Source of the DNA: HXMU1420-13 sp965249965
GTDB taxonomy: Bacteria > Bacteroidota > Rhodothermia > Balneolales > Balneolaceae
DNA: 64,000 nt
Direction of reading: 5' to 3'
Assembly: GCA_965249965.1 (NCBI GenBank)
Contig: OZ252262.1
Coordinates: 3,038,001 to 3,102,000, forward strand
A program made the position numbers and the translations under genes. Shown here one piece after another: positions 1 to 12,700 of the stretch. Positions within the stretch are counted from its first letter, which is position 1. Every line of letters begins with the position of its first letter. Under the pieces are notes generated by a model. The model searched no databases. It was not told where the DNA came from and saw nothing but the letters and a program-made list of their open reading frames with translations.

Positions 1-1
1 A

Positions 2-3000
2 TCTGCAGATGCAGTGGATGGCATTATGGATGAAGTACGAATTTCTGATATATCAAGAGATTCAGACTGGATTATAACAGAATACAACAACCAATTATCG
101 CCAACTACCTTTATCGAAGAACTTGCAGATGTGCCAGGATTGAGCAACATCGAATCTGCGGCAGAAGAATATACAGCTGGAGGTGCTGCTGTTTTCATAA
201 CCTCAACATTAACCGTTGATACTCACCCAACTATTACAACATTGGATAGCGTTGTTATTCAAATCTCAAATAACTTCGAATCTGGTGGAGATGAGCTAAA
301 CTTTACAGATGGAACTATAGTAGGCACCTATAATTCTACAACCGGAAAGCTCTTACTCGAAAATAATGCAAGTTTGGCGGCATACCAGTCTGCAATCCGA
401 TCTGTGACTTATAGCAGCAGTTTAGGAACACCAAGTTCATCTACACGAACATTTACTGTTACCGGATATGATGACATCGACGCAACTAATACTCTAGAAC
501 GTGATATTGAAGTTATAACTGTTTTAAGTGCATTAGATGATATCGGAACACCAGTTTTTTATTTAAACGGATTAGATTTGGATGGCGATGGCACACTTAA
601 TTCCTCGGAGGTTTCGCCACCAACGAACAATTCTGCGGTTTCAACTTGGGGCGATATTTCTACAAATAGCTTTGATTTTGTTGCAGGCACCGCTGCAGTT
701 TTCGATTCCCTTGCGTTCGGAGAACGTGGCGCTGTACTTTTTGTACCTGATGACGAACTTCAAAAAACAGCAGAAACGGCCATCAGTAATTCGATATTTA
801 CGGAAAAAACTTTCGCGCTAATATTTAGAACCGGGACAGATGTATCTGGGTTTCAAATGTTATATGAGCAGTCTAGTGGTACCCGCGGATATAATTTCAG
901 TATTGTTGACGGTTCTTTTTACGCACAAGCGTTCAGTCGTGGAGATGCAAATTGGGGTGGGTCTAATGCTGTACGCCATAGAGCTATTGATTTAGGTACA
1001 GTTGAAACCAACTCAACGTATTATATGGTGGCTTATCACGATAATAATGTGTGGACAGCGCAACTAAATGATGGCGCTTTTTCCGGTTTTACCAATGCGG
1101 CTGAAATGCCCGCCGTTAGCCAAACCTCTGCTCTTGGAGGCATAAATGGTAACACCCGGCAACCAGTTACACTTGCAAGCACAGCAGCCGGAAATTTTGA
1201 CGGGACTATAGCCGAAATTGCTAGCTGGAATGCAATCTTTAGTGGTGGTCAGATTCAAAGTATCAATAATTATTTTGAGGACACCTGGGGAAATAATGCG
1301 CCTGTATTGGCAGCAATTGAAGGTGCAAATATCGATTTTTCTGAGGGTGACCCCGACACGTTAATTACCGAAAGTATCACCATTACAGATAGCGATCCAC
1401 ACAACAACTTAGATAGTGCGAGAGTTAGTTTTTCTGCCAATTTTAATTCAGGAGAAGATGTTCTCACTTTTACAGATTTTGGAAATATAACAGGTTCATT
1501 CAATTCAACCTCGGGGGTTCTGTCACTAACCGGAAGCGATACGAAATCAAATTATCAAACTGCACTTCGTTCGGTTCGATATCAAAATGCACAACTAAAT
1601 CCTACCGTTTCAACACGAACCGTTGACTTTATTGTGTACGATTGGGCCGATAGCAGCAACGTAGAATCACGTAATATTAATGTTGTTGATCTCGAATTCA
1701 CTCCTACCCTCTCATCCATTGAAACCGACACTGTTTCCTATACAGAGGGTGATGCTCCCACAGCAATTACAAGCACCATTGTGGTAGATGATTTTGATGA
1801 CACTAATCTTGTAAGTGCTACTATCAGCATAACAAACAACTTTGTGTTAGGTGAGGATGAATTGGCATTTACCGATTTTGGAAGTATTTCAGGTTCTTGG
1901 AATTCTACCTCTGGTGTTCTCTCATTAACCGGATCTGATGATGTAGCCGATTATCAAACTGCACTTCGATCTATAACCTTCGAGACCTTAAGCTCTGATC
2001 CGTTAGAAGGTGTTAAAACAATCACATTCACGGTATCTGATGGGACCAATACCAGCACCTCAGTTAATAGAAAAGTGGATGTAAGTGCTGCAAACTCAAA
2101 ACCTGAACTCACTGCAATTGAGTCCTCAAATCTGCAATACGAAAATGTTGATGTACAAATTACAAACACAATATTAGCTACAGATCCTGATGATACTATG
2201 CTAGATAGCGCGATTGTAGTGATTTCGAATAATTTTAAAACCGCCGAAGATTCGCTCATCTACACGACCTTATTTGGTATTACAGGCACATGGGATTCCA
2301 CAACAGGTAGGCTAAAATTAATTGGCAACAACAGCTTAAGTGATTATCAAGCCGCATTACGTTCTGTGAAATATAGTAACACCGCAACAATAGCATCCGG
2401 ACCAGAACGCATAGTGAGTTTTATAGCCAGCGATGGAGATTTAAAAAGTGATTCAACAAAGCGAACAATTGATGTTAGCCCGGTAGAGACCATTCCAGAT
2501 CTCGAAGTTTGGTTACGATCGGATATAGGAATATCAGAAGGCGATGGTGTTGCAATCACAACCTGGGCGGATCAAAGTGGAAATGGCAACGATTATACCG
2601 GAATTGCTGATGCAGGTACTACCCCTGTTTATGAAACTAATTCTACTAAAATGAATGGTAATCCATCTGTAATTTTCGCAGGTGATGGGGATCATTTCGA
2701 AGATTCTAATGGAGATGTAAACTACATCGACAATTCAACAGAATTTTCATTGTTTTTAGTGATAGGATCTGAGGTTACTTCATCTGATCGGGGGCTCTTT
2801 ATTGCCCAAACTCCAGATAACGATGACGAAACTTTGACAATCAGATATGATGCATCTGGAGCAAATGGAGCGGGTGCGTTTACCAACGTTGTTAAAACCG
2901 GGATACTGGGTAACAATCCAGATAATCAATTAGAAAGTTTCTCTGACATTCAAACCACAGGTCTACAGATCATTAGCCTTCAATGGGATTCAGGCACATT

Positions 3001-6000
3001 GTACGATCTTTATGTGGATGGGATTCTTAATAATCCAAGTTCTGCAGCAGATCCTCCCCCATCTGGTACAATTACAACTGCGACAACAGCCATTCTGGGT
3101 AAAGGTGGTAAAGATGACCCGAACGTAGCCAATCAAAGTTGGGATGGCGAAATTGCAGAGTTCATCTATTATAGCCGAAGTTTATCTGATGAAGAGCGAG
3201 AAAGTATCGAAGATTATTTATCCGAGAAATATGATCAACCAATAAGAAAAATTACTCCAGCTACGGGTGGGGGAAATATTTCTGCTGATGATGCAAATTC
3301 AACATATACATCATTAACCGGTCCATTTATTCAGGAGGGTTTTATTAAAGAATTAACCTTCGGCGGTACCATCATTTTCGATGCACCAACTGGCTTCGAA
3401 TGGAATACCAGTGGAACTTATGGTGCAACTATTACACCGGCATATGGCGGAACTACTGCCCTTGATGCCTCATTTACAAGTGTGACCTCATCCCAACTTA
3501 CCTTCACCATCGATGATACCTCCACATCAGCAAGTTCTCCCGGGCAAATTGAGTTTACCGGGCTGGAAGTACGGCCTACTACCGGAGTATTACCAAATAC
3601 GGGTAACATAGAAAACTCAGGGTCAACTGGCCAAGGTGGCGACACCAATTATGGCACACTAATCATGGTTCCTGGTCTCAAGGATAGCCTTTCTTTCACC
3701 GTTCAACCTTCCGCAACTAATGTCGATAGTGTGGTAAGTCCGGCAGTACGAGTTCAACTGGTTGATCAATACGGTAATTCTGTAGAGGAATCTGGTATTA
3801 CTATAAATATCGCGCTTTCATCGGGTACAGGTGCTCTTACAGGGAGTAATGCAGAAGAAACTAACGCATTGGGAATTGCCGAATTTGATTCAGTTATCGT
3901 CGATGAAATTGGCACAAAAGAATTGGAAGCAACGAGTATTGGCTTAAGCCCCGATACTAGCTCAACTTTTGAAATTGTAAACGCAGGCACATTAACCTCT
4001 TTTAGTGTAGTTAGAGCGCCTTCAGGAATAATCAGTTCTAAAACGGCGGGACAATCATTTAATATCAAAATTACAGCTTTAGATGGTACAGCAACCACTG
4101 TTACAACTTTTACCGGGACTGTAGTAGTGTCTTCAAGTTGTACAATGGGAACCGGCCAGGGAACAACTACTAATTTCACCTCGGGAGTATTATCTAGTTT
4201 AACAGTTAGCATAACAAGCGTGGGGGTTTGTGATATCACTGTTACTAATTCTACAGGATCAGAAAACGGAACCAGTAATACGTTTACGGTATCTTCAGGA
4301 GCGGCTGATGCAAGCACTTCAACCATCACGGCTTCTCCAACTGTAATTTTAAATGATGGTTCTTCAACTTCAGTACTTACAGTTCAGCTCATAGATGCCT
4401 ATGGAAATAATCTTACGTCTGGGGGTTCAACAGTTGTATTATCAGCAACAGCGGGAACATTAACATTAGGTGGTTCGGGAGCAACAGACAATGGAGACGG
4501 GACTTATGCTGATACCCTAACTTCCTCCACCAGTGTAGAAACATCAACAATAACCGGCACTGTTGATGCAGCTTCCATTACTGATGATGCAGACGTTGAC
4601 TTTGCGGCGTTTACACACATTTGGGATAGCCAGTTGGGATCAGCAAGTGTGGCATCAGATTGGGAAGACTCAGGAAATTGGAATACAGGTACCTTACCTG
4701 GGGGCTCTTCAGTGATTTTAATCCCGGCAAACCCAGCCGTTGGTAACGAATTTCCAGTTATTGATGAAGCGGGTGCAAGTGTTACTTCTGTTTCGATGGA
4801 AACAGGAGCAAGTCTGACTATATCTGGTGGTATCAACTTTACTATCACAGGTGATTTATCCGGTGGCAGCGTTTTAGGTACAAATGCAGACAGCCTTACA
4901 ATTGGTGGTGATGTATTAAATGTTTCTACCATAAATGTTGGTACAGTAGTTTTGGATGGCTCAATCGCACAGCTAATCACCAACCCGCACTCTTACACAA
5001 ACCTAGAAATAGATAATTCAAATGGAGTTTCCATAGAGCAAAATCTAACAATCAGTGATACTTTGCGACTTACAGATGGCGAATTGCTCATACCAAGTGG
5101 AGTAAGTGTTGTGTCTGATGGCATCTCGTATGGTTCGGGTAGTTTTAGATTTCAACGAGAAATAACCGGCTCTAGAGGCTGGAGAATGCTGTCTTCACCC
5201 GTATCATCAACCTATGGCGATTTACTTGATGGCGTTCTTACACAAGGATATTCAGGGGCATTTTATAGTACCGGATCAAATCCTGGAGATACACTTCAAC
5301 CTAACGTTCTTACTTTTGTTGAAAGCCACCCGGGAACTGAAAATCAACGTTACCGAGCACCGACATCAAGTGCACAATCGCTCACGGCGGGACAAGGAAT
5401 TTTCGTTTTCTTTTTTGACAGTATTGCTGCTGATAGCAGATATAACGATGAACTTCCAGATACTATTGATGTAACTGGCCAGGAATTTATTACTTCGGGT
5501 GATGAAGTAGATTTTAGTATCACCTATACAACTGCCGCAGATTCTGGATGGAATTTGGTGGGTAATCCATTTGGTGCAACTATCGATTGGGATGATGGCG
5601 GAAGCTGGACAAAAACAAATGTAGAATCAACGATTTATATCTGGGATCCTGCCTCAAATGGCGGCAATGGTGAATATCTAACATGGAATGGTACAACAGG
5701 AACACTAGGTAGTGGTCTCATCCCACCATTCCAGGGATTTTGGGTGAAAGCCAATGCAACATCGCCGGTTTTAAAAGTCACAACTGATGCAAAAACAACC
5801 GGCGGCACCTTTTTAAGAAAAGAGTTCGAGGCATTTGAAGACCCACCTACATTTACACTAGAGTTATCGTCCGAAAGTCTTCAAAAAAACACTGTTTTTA
5901 TGTTTAGTGAAGGTGCAAATCTAGGCAAAGATCCTTTAGATGCTTTTGAGCTTTCTCCATTTTCTTCAACTCGTCTGGAGATTTTCTCTGCCTTGCCAAA

Positions 6001-6613
6001 TGGCACCCCTCTTGCAATAAACAACTTACCTGTTGAACTAACCAACCGATATTTAATTCCGATTCATATAAATGGATTCTTTGAAGGAGAACCTATTATT
6101 GGTGATTTTTCAATACGTGCTGTAAATGTTGATGATTTACCCGATGAGTGGTTAATCGTGCTTATTGATGAGGAAACCGGAGAAGAATTTGATCTCCAGT
6201 CTACCAATTCATTCAATTTTTTCCACACAACAACAAAACGATTCAAAGCTAGTAATCCTCTAAGGATGAAATCTCCTCTACAATTAGAGGCTTCAACACA
6301 CAGATTTACCTTAAAAATTACCACCGAAGAAATCGAAGCATCGATTCCACAGGAAATCTTCTTATCTCAAAATTACCCTAATCCTTTTAATCCGTCTACT
6401 ACAATAACATATGGTATTGATGTAGGCGGTTCTGTTGTATTAGAAGTTTTTGACATACTAGGCAGAAAAGTTCAAATACTCGTTAATGAAGACCTTTCAG
6501 CCGGCCAATATCAGAAATCGTTTGATGCCAGCCTCCTTTCCTCAGGCATCTACTTTTACCGTTTAACAACAGAATCCAAAGTCATCACACGCCGCATGAC
6601 ACTTATCAAATAG
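2..6613 (+). CDS. Giant T9SS-exported multidomain surface protein (5' partial)
   Basis: The frame is open from base 2 with no start, and the first visible residues match the end of the N-terminal LamG domain of the next gene, so about 325 residues lie outside the window. The GTG at 14 is not the start. Visible order (residues counted from base 2): LamG end (1-30), cadherin-like repeat (35-165), LamG-like domain (170-430), three cadherin-like repeats with the recurrent ALRSV core (435-825), LamG-like domain (830-1075), an uncharacterised beta domain (1080-1220), invasin-like Big domains (1225-1530), a beta-helix-like stretch (1537-1700), a conserved C-terminal module and a type A T9SS sorting domain (from about 2110; NYPNPFNPS, ending MTLIK). 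Export through T9SS to the cell surface follows from that tail. An adhesin role is inferred. It is paralogous to the next gene but has one cadherin-like repeat fewer. Confidence 0.9.
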   Translation, partial: SADAVDGIMDEVRISDISRDSDWIITEYNNQLSPTTFIEELADVPGLSNIESAAEEYTAGGAAVFITSTLTVDTHPTITTLDSVVIQISNNFESGGDELNFTDGTIVGTYNSTTGKLLLENNASLAAYQSAIRSVTYSSSLGTPSSSTRTFTVTGYDDIDATNTLERDIEVITVLSALDDIGTPVFYLNGLDLDGDGTLNSSEVSPPTNNSAVSTWGDISTNSFDFVAGTAAVFDSLAFGERGAVLFVPDDELQKTAETAISNSIFTEKTFALIFRTGTDVSGFQMLYEQSSGTRGYNFSIVDGSFYAQAFSRGDANWGGSNAVRHRAIDLGTVETNSTYYMVAYHDNNVWTAQLNDGAFSGFTNAAEMPAVSQTSALGGINGNTRQPVTLASTAAGNFDGTIAEIASWNAIFSGGQIQSINNYFEDTWGNNAPVLAAIEGANIDFSEGDPDTLITESITITDSDPHNNLDSARVSFSANFNSGEDVLTFTDFGNITGSFNSTSGVLSLTGSDTKSNYQTALRSVRYQNAQLNPTVSTRTVDFIVYDWADSSNVESRNINVVDLEFTPTLSSIETDTVSYTEGDAPTAITSTIVVDDFDDTNLVSATISITNNFVLGEDELAFTDFGSISGSWNSTSGVLSLTGSDDVADYQTALRSITFETLSSDPLEGVKTITFTVSDGTNTSTSVNRKVDVSAANSKPELTAIESSNLQYENVDVQITNTILATDPDDTMLDSAIVVISNNFKTAEDSLIYTTLFGITGTWDSTTGRLKLIGNNSLSDYQAALRSVKYSNTATIASGPERIVSFIASDGDLKSDSTKRTIDVSPVETIPDLEVWLRSDIGISEGDGVAITTWADQSGNGNDYTGIADAGTTPVYETNSTKMNGNPSVIFAGDGDHFEDSNGDVNYIDNSTEFSLFLVIGSEVTSSDRGLFIAQTPDNDDETLTIRYDASGANGAGAFTNVVKTGILGNNPDNQLESFSDIQTTGLQIISLQWDSGTLYDLYVDGILNNPSSAADPPPSGTITTATTAILGKGGKDDPNVANQSWDGEIAEFIYYSRSLSDEERESIEDYLSEKYDQPIRKITPATGGGNISADDANSTYTSLTGPFIQEGFIKELTFGGTIIFDAPTGFEWNTSGTYGATITPAYGGTTALDASFTSVTSSQLTFTIDDTSTSASSPGQIEFTGLEVRPTTGVLPNTGNIENSGSTGQGGDTNYGTLIMVPGLKDSLSFTVQPSATNVDSVVSPAVRVQLVDQYGNSVEESGITINIALSSGTGALTGSNAEETNALGIAEFDSVIVDEIGTKELEATSIGLSPDTSSTFEIVNAGTLTSFSVVRAPSGIISSKTAGQSFNIKITALDGTATTVTTFTGTVVVSSSCTMGTGQGTTTNFTSGVLSSLTVSITSVGVCDITVTNSTGSENGTSNTFTVSSGAADASTSTITASPTVILNDGSSTSVLTVQLIDAYGNNLTSGGSTVVLSATAGTLTLGGSGATDNGDGTYADTLTSSTSVETSTITGTVDAASITDDADVDFAAFTHIWDSQLGSASVASDWEDSGNWNTGTLPGGSSVILIPANPAVGNEFPVIDEAGASVTSVSMETGASLTISGGINFTITGDLSGGSVLGTNADSLTIGGDVLNVSTINVGTVVLDGSIAQLITNPHSYTNLEIDNSNGVSIEQNLTISDTLRLTDGELLIPSGVSVVSDGISYGSGSFRFQREITGSRGWRMLSSPVSSTYGDLLDGVLTQGYSGAFYSTGSNPGDTLQPNVLTFVESHPGTENQRYRAPTSSAQSLTAGQGIFVFFFDSIAADSRYNDELPDTIDVTGQEFITSGDEVDFSITYTTAADSGWNLVGNPFGATIDWDDGGSWTKTNVESTIYIWDPASNGGNGEYLTWNGTTGTLGSGLIPPFQGFWVKANATSPVLKVTTDAKTTGGTFLRKEFEAFEDPPTFTLELSSESLQKNTVFMFSEGANLGKDPLDAFELSPFSSTRLEIFSALPNGTPLAINNLPVELTNRYLIPIHINGFFEGEPIIGDFSIRAVNVDDLPDEWLIVLIDEETGEEFDLQSTNSFNFFHTTTKRFKASNPLRMKSPLQLEASTHRFTLKITTEEIEASIPQEIFLSQNYPNPFNPSTTITYGIDVGGSVVLEVFDILGRKVQILVNEDLSAGQYQKSFDASLLSSGIYFYRLTTESKVITRRMTLIK

Positions 6614-6708
6614 CCATTCGGTTCGATAAGAGATGTACCGATTAGAATCCACTAATTAACCCATCAAAAGACTGTGGTTTATCTATATTTATTGCCACAC
6701 GATAAGTT

Positions 6709-9700
6709 ATGAAGGCGAGCTTACTTAAATATAACTGGATTAAGAGTGGTATCCTGTTGATAATATTTTGGATGTCGCTTGATATTGCTGTAGCCCAGCT
6801 TCCCGGCTACACACAGCGATTAAAAGGGCATGTAAACTCATCTGAAGTATTCGGAACCTCTGATCTTTCAAATTTTCCTGTTTTATTAAGTTTTACTACT
6901 CCTCGGTTACGCCATACTTCTTCTGGCGGTGATGTAGAAAATATTAATGGATATGATATTGTATTTACTACCGATGATGGCTCTACTATCATGAGTCATC
7001 AAATAGAAGAATATCAACCTACCACTGGTGAAGTCGTATTTTGGGTTCGTTTCCCAACCCTTTCTCCAACTACGGATACCGAGTTTTACTTGTATTTTGG
7101 CAATACTTCAATATCTACTGATCCATCAAGCACAAATGTGTGGGATTCAAATTACAAAATGGTGCTTCACTTGAATGAAACGGGAGCAGCCCCTCTTACA
7201 GTCTCAGATGCCGCAGGAGAAGGAACAGATGGGAGCGATAATGGCACCATTTCTGCGGCCGGTCAGGTTGGTGATGCTCGAAACTTAAATGGAACCGGAG
7301 ACCGAATAATTGTAGCCGATAATGGTGTCTCCCCTTTAGATATTTCTGGTAGTATCACTATATCTTTTTGGTTAAACATATCAAATCTTGGAAATGGTCC
7401 TGATATCTTAACAAAAGGTGATTATCTAAATGGCTACTCAATTTGGACTTCCGCAGCCGGAGCATTACAATTTCAGATTAATAATGACGCTTTAAGTACA
7501 GCTGGTGGGCAAATAGCTAACGGAACATGGAGTTACTTAAGTTTTACAAGAGCATCAAATGGGGATAGAACGATTTATGTAGATGGTGCAGAAGTAGCCT
7601 CAGATAATTCAAACGAATCTTTTAACATCGACGATGAAGACTTATACCTCTCAACGGCTTCTTTTTGGCCAATGACGGGGTTATTCGACGAAGTTAGAAT
7701 TTCAAATTCTACCCGTGATTCTGCTTGGATTGCAACCGAATACTCCAATCAAAATGCTCCAGGGCCTGGTTCTTTTATCGATCAGGTAAATGCAGAACCA
7801 ATTTTGGACAGCATCGAAGTAAGTACAATTACATACAATTCCGGCGACTCTCCCACTATCATTACAACAGATATTTCTACTTACGATGGAGATGACACAA
7901 ATATTGAAAATGCTACAATTGAAATTACTGGCAATTATGACTCTTCGGAAGATGTACTCGCATTTTCCGATCAGCTAGGAATTACCGGTAGCTGGGATAC
8001 TATTAATGGAATTCTAACGCTAACAGGAACATCCAGCGTTGCAAATTATCAAACCGCATTACGAAGTATCACCTACGAAAATACTGATCCTGCGCCGATT
8101 GAAAATACGCGAACCATTACTTTTACCATCAATGACGGAGACGATGACAGCAATACTCAAACCAGAAATATAAATGTTGTAAAGGTAAATATTGCACCGG
8201 TATTAAGTGATATTGAGACTTCTTCAATCGTTTATTTTGCCAGTTCTGGAGCCAAAACCATTACGAATAATATTCAACTAGTAGATGCTGATGACATCTT
8301 TATAGATAGTGCGTTTGTGGAAATTACAGCTGGGTATCTATCAACTGAAGACACTTTAATTTTTGCAGATCAAAATGGAATAACAGGCTCATGGGATGAT
8401 ATAAATGGTAAACTCACATTAACCGGAGATACGTTAGTTGCCAATTATGAAACAGCACTTCGATCTATCACATACACAAATTCGAATGCAACGCCATCTA
8501 CAACTACGCGAACTATAAGTATTACAGCCAATGATGGTACTGAAGATGGAAATACTGTTACCAGAGACATTGAATTTCCCGATTCAATAACAGAAATAGC
8601 TTCTTATAAAGGGGTAGGCGTTTTTCATTTTGATGCACAGGATGCAGATGGAGATGGCGATAGTGGAACTAATCAACCAGCAGATGGAGCTTTAACAACC
8701 TGGAGCGATCGCTCCGATGATGTTAGTGCCAGTACAACAGATCTTTCATTTAGTGCAAACAATGCTGCAGAAGAAGCGCTCTTAGATGACAATTATCTTG
8801 GAGACCGTAGTGCACTTTTATTTGATGGAATAGACGATTATTACGAACGTACAACAGATGATGCATTATTGAACTTAAATCCACCTTTTACCGAAAAGTC
8901 TTTTGCTATCGTTTTTAGAACCAGTGACGATATTACAACAACGCAAGTGATATACGAGCAAGGTGGTGGTACAAGAGGTTATGTTTTTGGACTTGAAAGT
9001 GGTGTGCTTTATGCAACCCGGTTTGATAGAAATCTTGGTGGAACAGCAAATGATTACAGTAGCATTTCATTTTCTGGTTTAACTGCAAATACCACCTATG
9101 TACTTATTGCCAGTCACGATGCTTCATCAGGCACTGATTGGAGTGCAAATTTAAATGGGAGTGCGATAACTACACTTACAAATGCCCCAACTATGAACCA
9201 GCATACTGGAAATGCTTCTATTGGAGATTCTGACGGGAACATTAGACATATGAATGGCGATGATTCACAAATTACAAATGTACCCTTCAATGGATACATA
9301 GCTGAATTTGTTTCCTGGAATAATGCACTCAACACTACCGATTTCACCAATATTTATGGTTTTTTAAGTGATAAATGGTTCAATACACCTTCTGTACTAG
9401 CTGATATCGAATTAAGCGCAGTATCATTTACCGAGGGAGATGCTGCAACAGCTATTACTTCAGCATTAACGGTAACAGATGCAGACGATACAAATTTGGA
9501 TAGTGCCAAAGTAACCATCGCCGTTGGCTTCGATGCTACCGAAGATGTACTGGCTCTTCCTGCTCCTGTAGGTGGAATTACAGGCTCTTACGATGCGATT
9601 TCAGGAATACTAACTCTTAGCGGAACCGAAACAGTTGCAAATTACCAAACAGCTCTTCGATCAGTAACCTACCAAAATACCGATGGAACCTCCCCTTCAA

Positions 9701-12700
9701 CTACCACTCGACAGATTGATTTTGAAGTGTATGATTGGGACGATATAAGTAATTCGGTATCTCGAAATATCGAAATAACGCCATTAAACGCAGCTCCGGT
9801 TGTAGCTGCAATTGAAGGTACTACATTAGCATTTACTGAGGACGATGGCCCTACTGCTATAACATCAACTTTAACAGTATCCGATTCGGATGATGCAAAT
9901 CTGGTTGGCGCTACAGTAGCATTCACTAACAACTATTTCTTAGGGGAAGATGAACTGGGTTTTACTACCCAAAATGGAATTATTGGCTCATTTGATGCCC
10001 CCACGGGTGTATTAAGCTTGAGCGGAACCTCATCAGTTGCGAATTACCAAACAGCACTGAGAAGTGTCACATTTGAAAATGTCAGCTCAGATCCTGTAAC
10101 TGGGTTAGATCGTGAAGTTACGTTTCGGGTTTTTGATGGAATAGACAGCAGTGGTGTACAATCTAGAGATGTTTCTGTAACAAGTTTAAACACCGCACCC
10201 ACCCTTGCAGCTATAGAAAGTTCAAGTTTGTTTTATTCTGCTGGTGATACTTCCATCGTTACAAGTTCAATTACATTAGTTGATCCTGACGATACCAATA
10301 TTGAAACGGCAACAATACAAATTACATCTGGGTTTGATAGTGCGGAAGATTCCCTTTTATTTGACGATATTTTTGGAATTACTGACGGCTGGAATGATAC
10401 CAATGGTACACTCACCTTAACAGGACCAGCTTCAAAAGCAGATTTCGAATCTGCACTAAGAACCGTCACCTATCTAAATACTGCAGGTACACCAACCGAC
10501 ACCCCACGTGATATTACAATCACTGCTAATGACGGCGACGACGATAGCAATACTCAAGTAAGAACAGTTTCTTTTAGTATTCCAAAATCAGTGTCGGGGC
10601 TTCTTGTGTGGCTAAAAGGAGATGCCGGTACTTACACAAATACCGGGTGTACAACCACAGCAACCGACACAGATCCGATTGGTTGCTGGGAAGATCAAAG
10701 TGGTAATGGCCATGATTTTATTTCCACTGGAGCTGCAAATCCAACCTTTGATGCTGTTTCAGGTTCAATTAATTCACAAGCAGCTATAGAATTTCCCGGC
10801 GGTGGATCGAACGTTCGATTAGAAGACGCAGACGCTGAAACCCAATATCTGGATGGATTAGCGGGATTAACGATCTTTTTTGTAATTGAATCGGATGTAA
10901 CAGCCACAGATCGTGGTATTTGGGCATCTGAAACTCCCGGAGCATCTACTACAGATCAGTATTTCTCATTAAGATATGACGCCACAGGGACGAGCGGTGG
11001 AGCAAGTAATGTTATTACAGCTGGCTTACGAGATCAATCAGCATTTACGCTAGAAAGTTTTGCCGATGCTCAAACTACTTCTGGTCAAATCGTGATGTTA
11101 AAGTGGACGTCAGAGACTACCTACGAGATGTATATTGATGGAGTATTGAGTAATCCAACTTCAACGACTACCATACCTTCGGGAACACTCGACGCAGCAA
11201 ACTTAACAACAGCAATTATCGGCCAAGGTCCACTTGACAACAATACCAGTTGGGACGGACTTATCGCTGAAGTAATTCTTTATGATTCGGAAATATCATT
11301 AACAAATCAGGAAACTGTAGAAGATTATTTATCCAATAAATACGATATCCCGATTCGATCATTATCCCCTGCTACCGGAGGTGAAGAAATTTCTGCTGAC
11401 GATGCAAATGTAACCTATACTACCCTTTCCGGCCCACGTGTACAGGAAAGTTTTGTTGGTGAGTTTTCAACAGGAACCTATGTGTTTGAGGTACCAACAG
11501 GCTTTGAATGGGATACTGGCGGTGGGGCACCATCTGCTACTGTTTCGCCTGCCTTTGGTGGATCTACCGATTTAGCAATCTCTTTCACGAGTAGAACATC
11601 AACACAAATAACGTTTACTGTAACTGCGGCTTCTACCACAAATCCCGCGGAAATAACATTTTCGGATTTTAGAGTTCGCCCAACAACCGGGGTTTTGCCG
11701 AATTCAGGAAATATTACGAATGTGGGAACAACCGGACTGGGTGGTTCAACAGATTATGGAGAACTTACGATGGTTGCGGGAACCCAAATCGCAATGGAGT
11801 TTTCTCAACAACCGGGAACTTCAAACGATGGATCAGCCGTATCACCATCTCCACGGGTTCAACTAATTGATCAATATGGAAATTCGGTTGAAGAAAGTAG
11901 AGTCGACATTACTATGGCACTTAATGTTGTAAGTGGTACCGGGGTATTAAATGGAAGTTCTACTACTTTAGAAGAGACGAATCTTTTTGGTTTAGCCGAA
12001 TTTGATAATTTGGTAGTTGATAATACGGGCACAAATACATTTACGGCATCAAGTACCGGATTAACAGATACAACAAGTAATGAATTTGATGTCGTAGTTC
12101 TTGGGCAGCTAACAGGATTTACTGTTGAAAGAGTACCATCTGGCAATATTTCAGATAAGTTAGCTGGACAATCATACAATATTACCATTGTTGCCGTTGA
12201 TGGTATTCAGGATACGGTAACCTCATTTACAGGTACGATTTCATTAACGTCAAATTGTACGATTGGAACAGGAGCCGGAACTTCTCCATCATTTACAAGT
12301 GGTGTATTATCGTCACTTACAGTTAGTATTTCTAATACAGGAACCTGTTCGCTAACTGCTACAAATTCTTCTGGTTCTGAAGCTGGTACAAGTAATACAT
12401 TTACTGTAACCCCTGGTGCAGCTTCCGAGCTAACTACCACTATTTCCGCAAGTCCAACCGTTATTTTCAACGATGGTTTTGCTACATCAACAATAACGGT
12501 TCAAACAAAAGATTCGGAAGGCAACAATCTTACAACGGGTGGCGAAACAGTGGGACTAAGCGTTACATCCGGTACGTTAGGCTCAGTGACAGATAATAGT
12601 GATGGCACCTATACCGCAACGCTTACCTCTTCCATTGTAGCTGGTGTTGCTACGGTAACAGGAACACTTAATGCCGTTGCCATTACAGACGACGCGGATG

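Noticed and set aside
3766..4329. Antisense frame of 187 codons inside the first giant gene, with similar ones at 4504-4983 and 11871-12188
   Set aside because: These are mirror frames of Thr/Ser/Val-rich repeat domains; the sense strand has clear domains and the antisense products are low-complexity with no recognisable motif.
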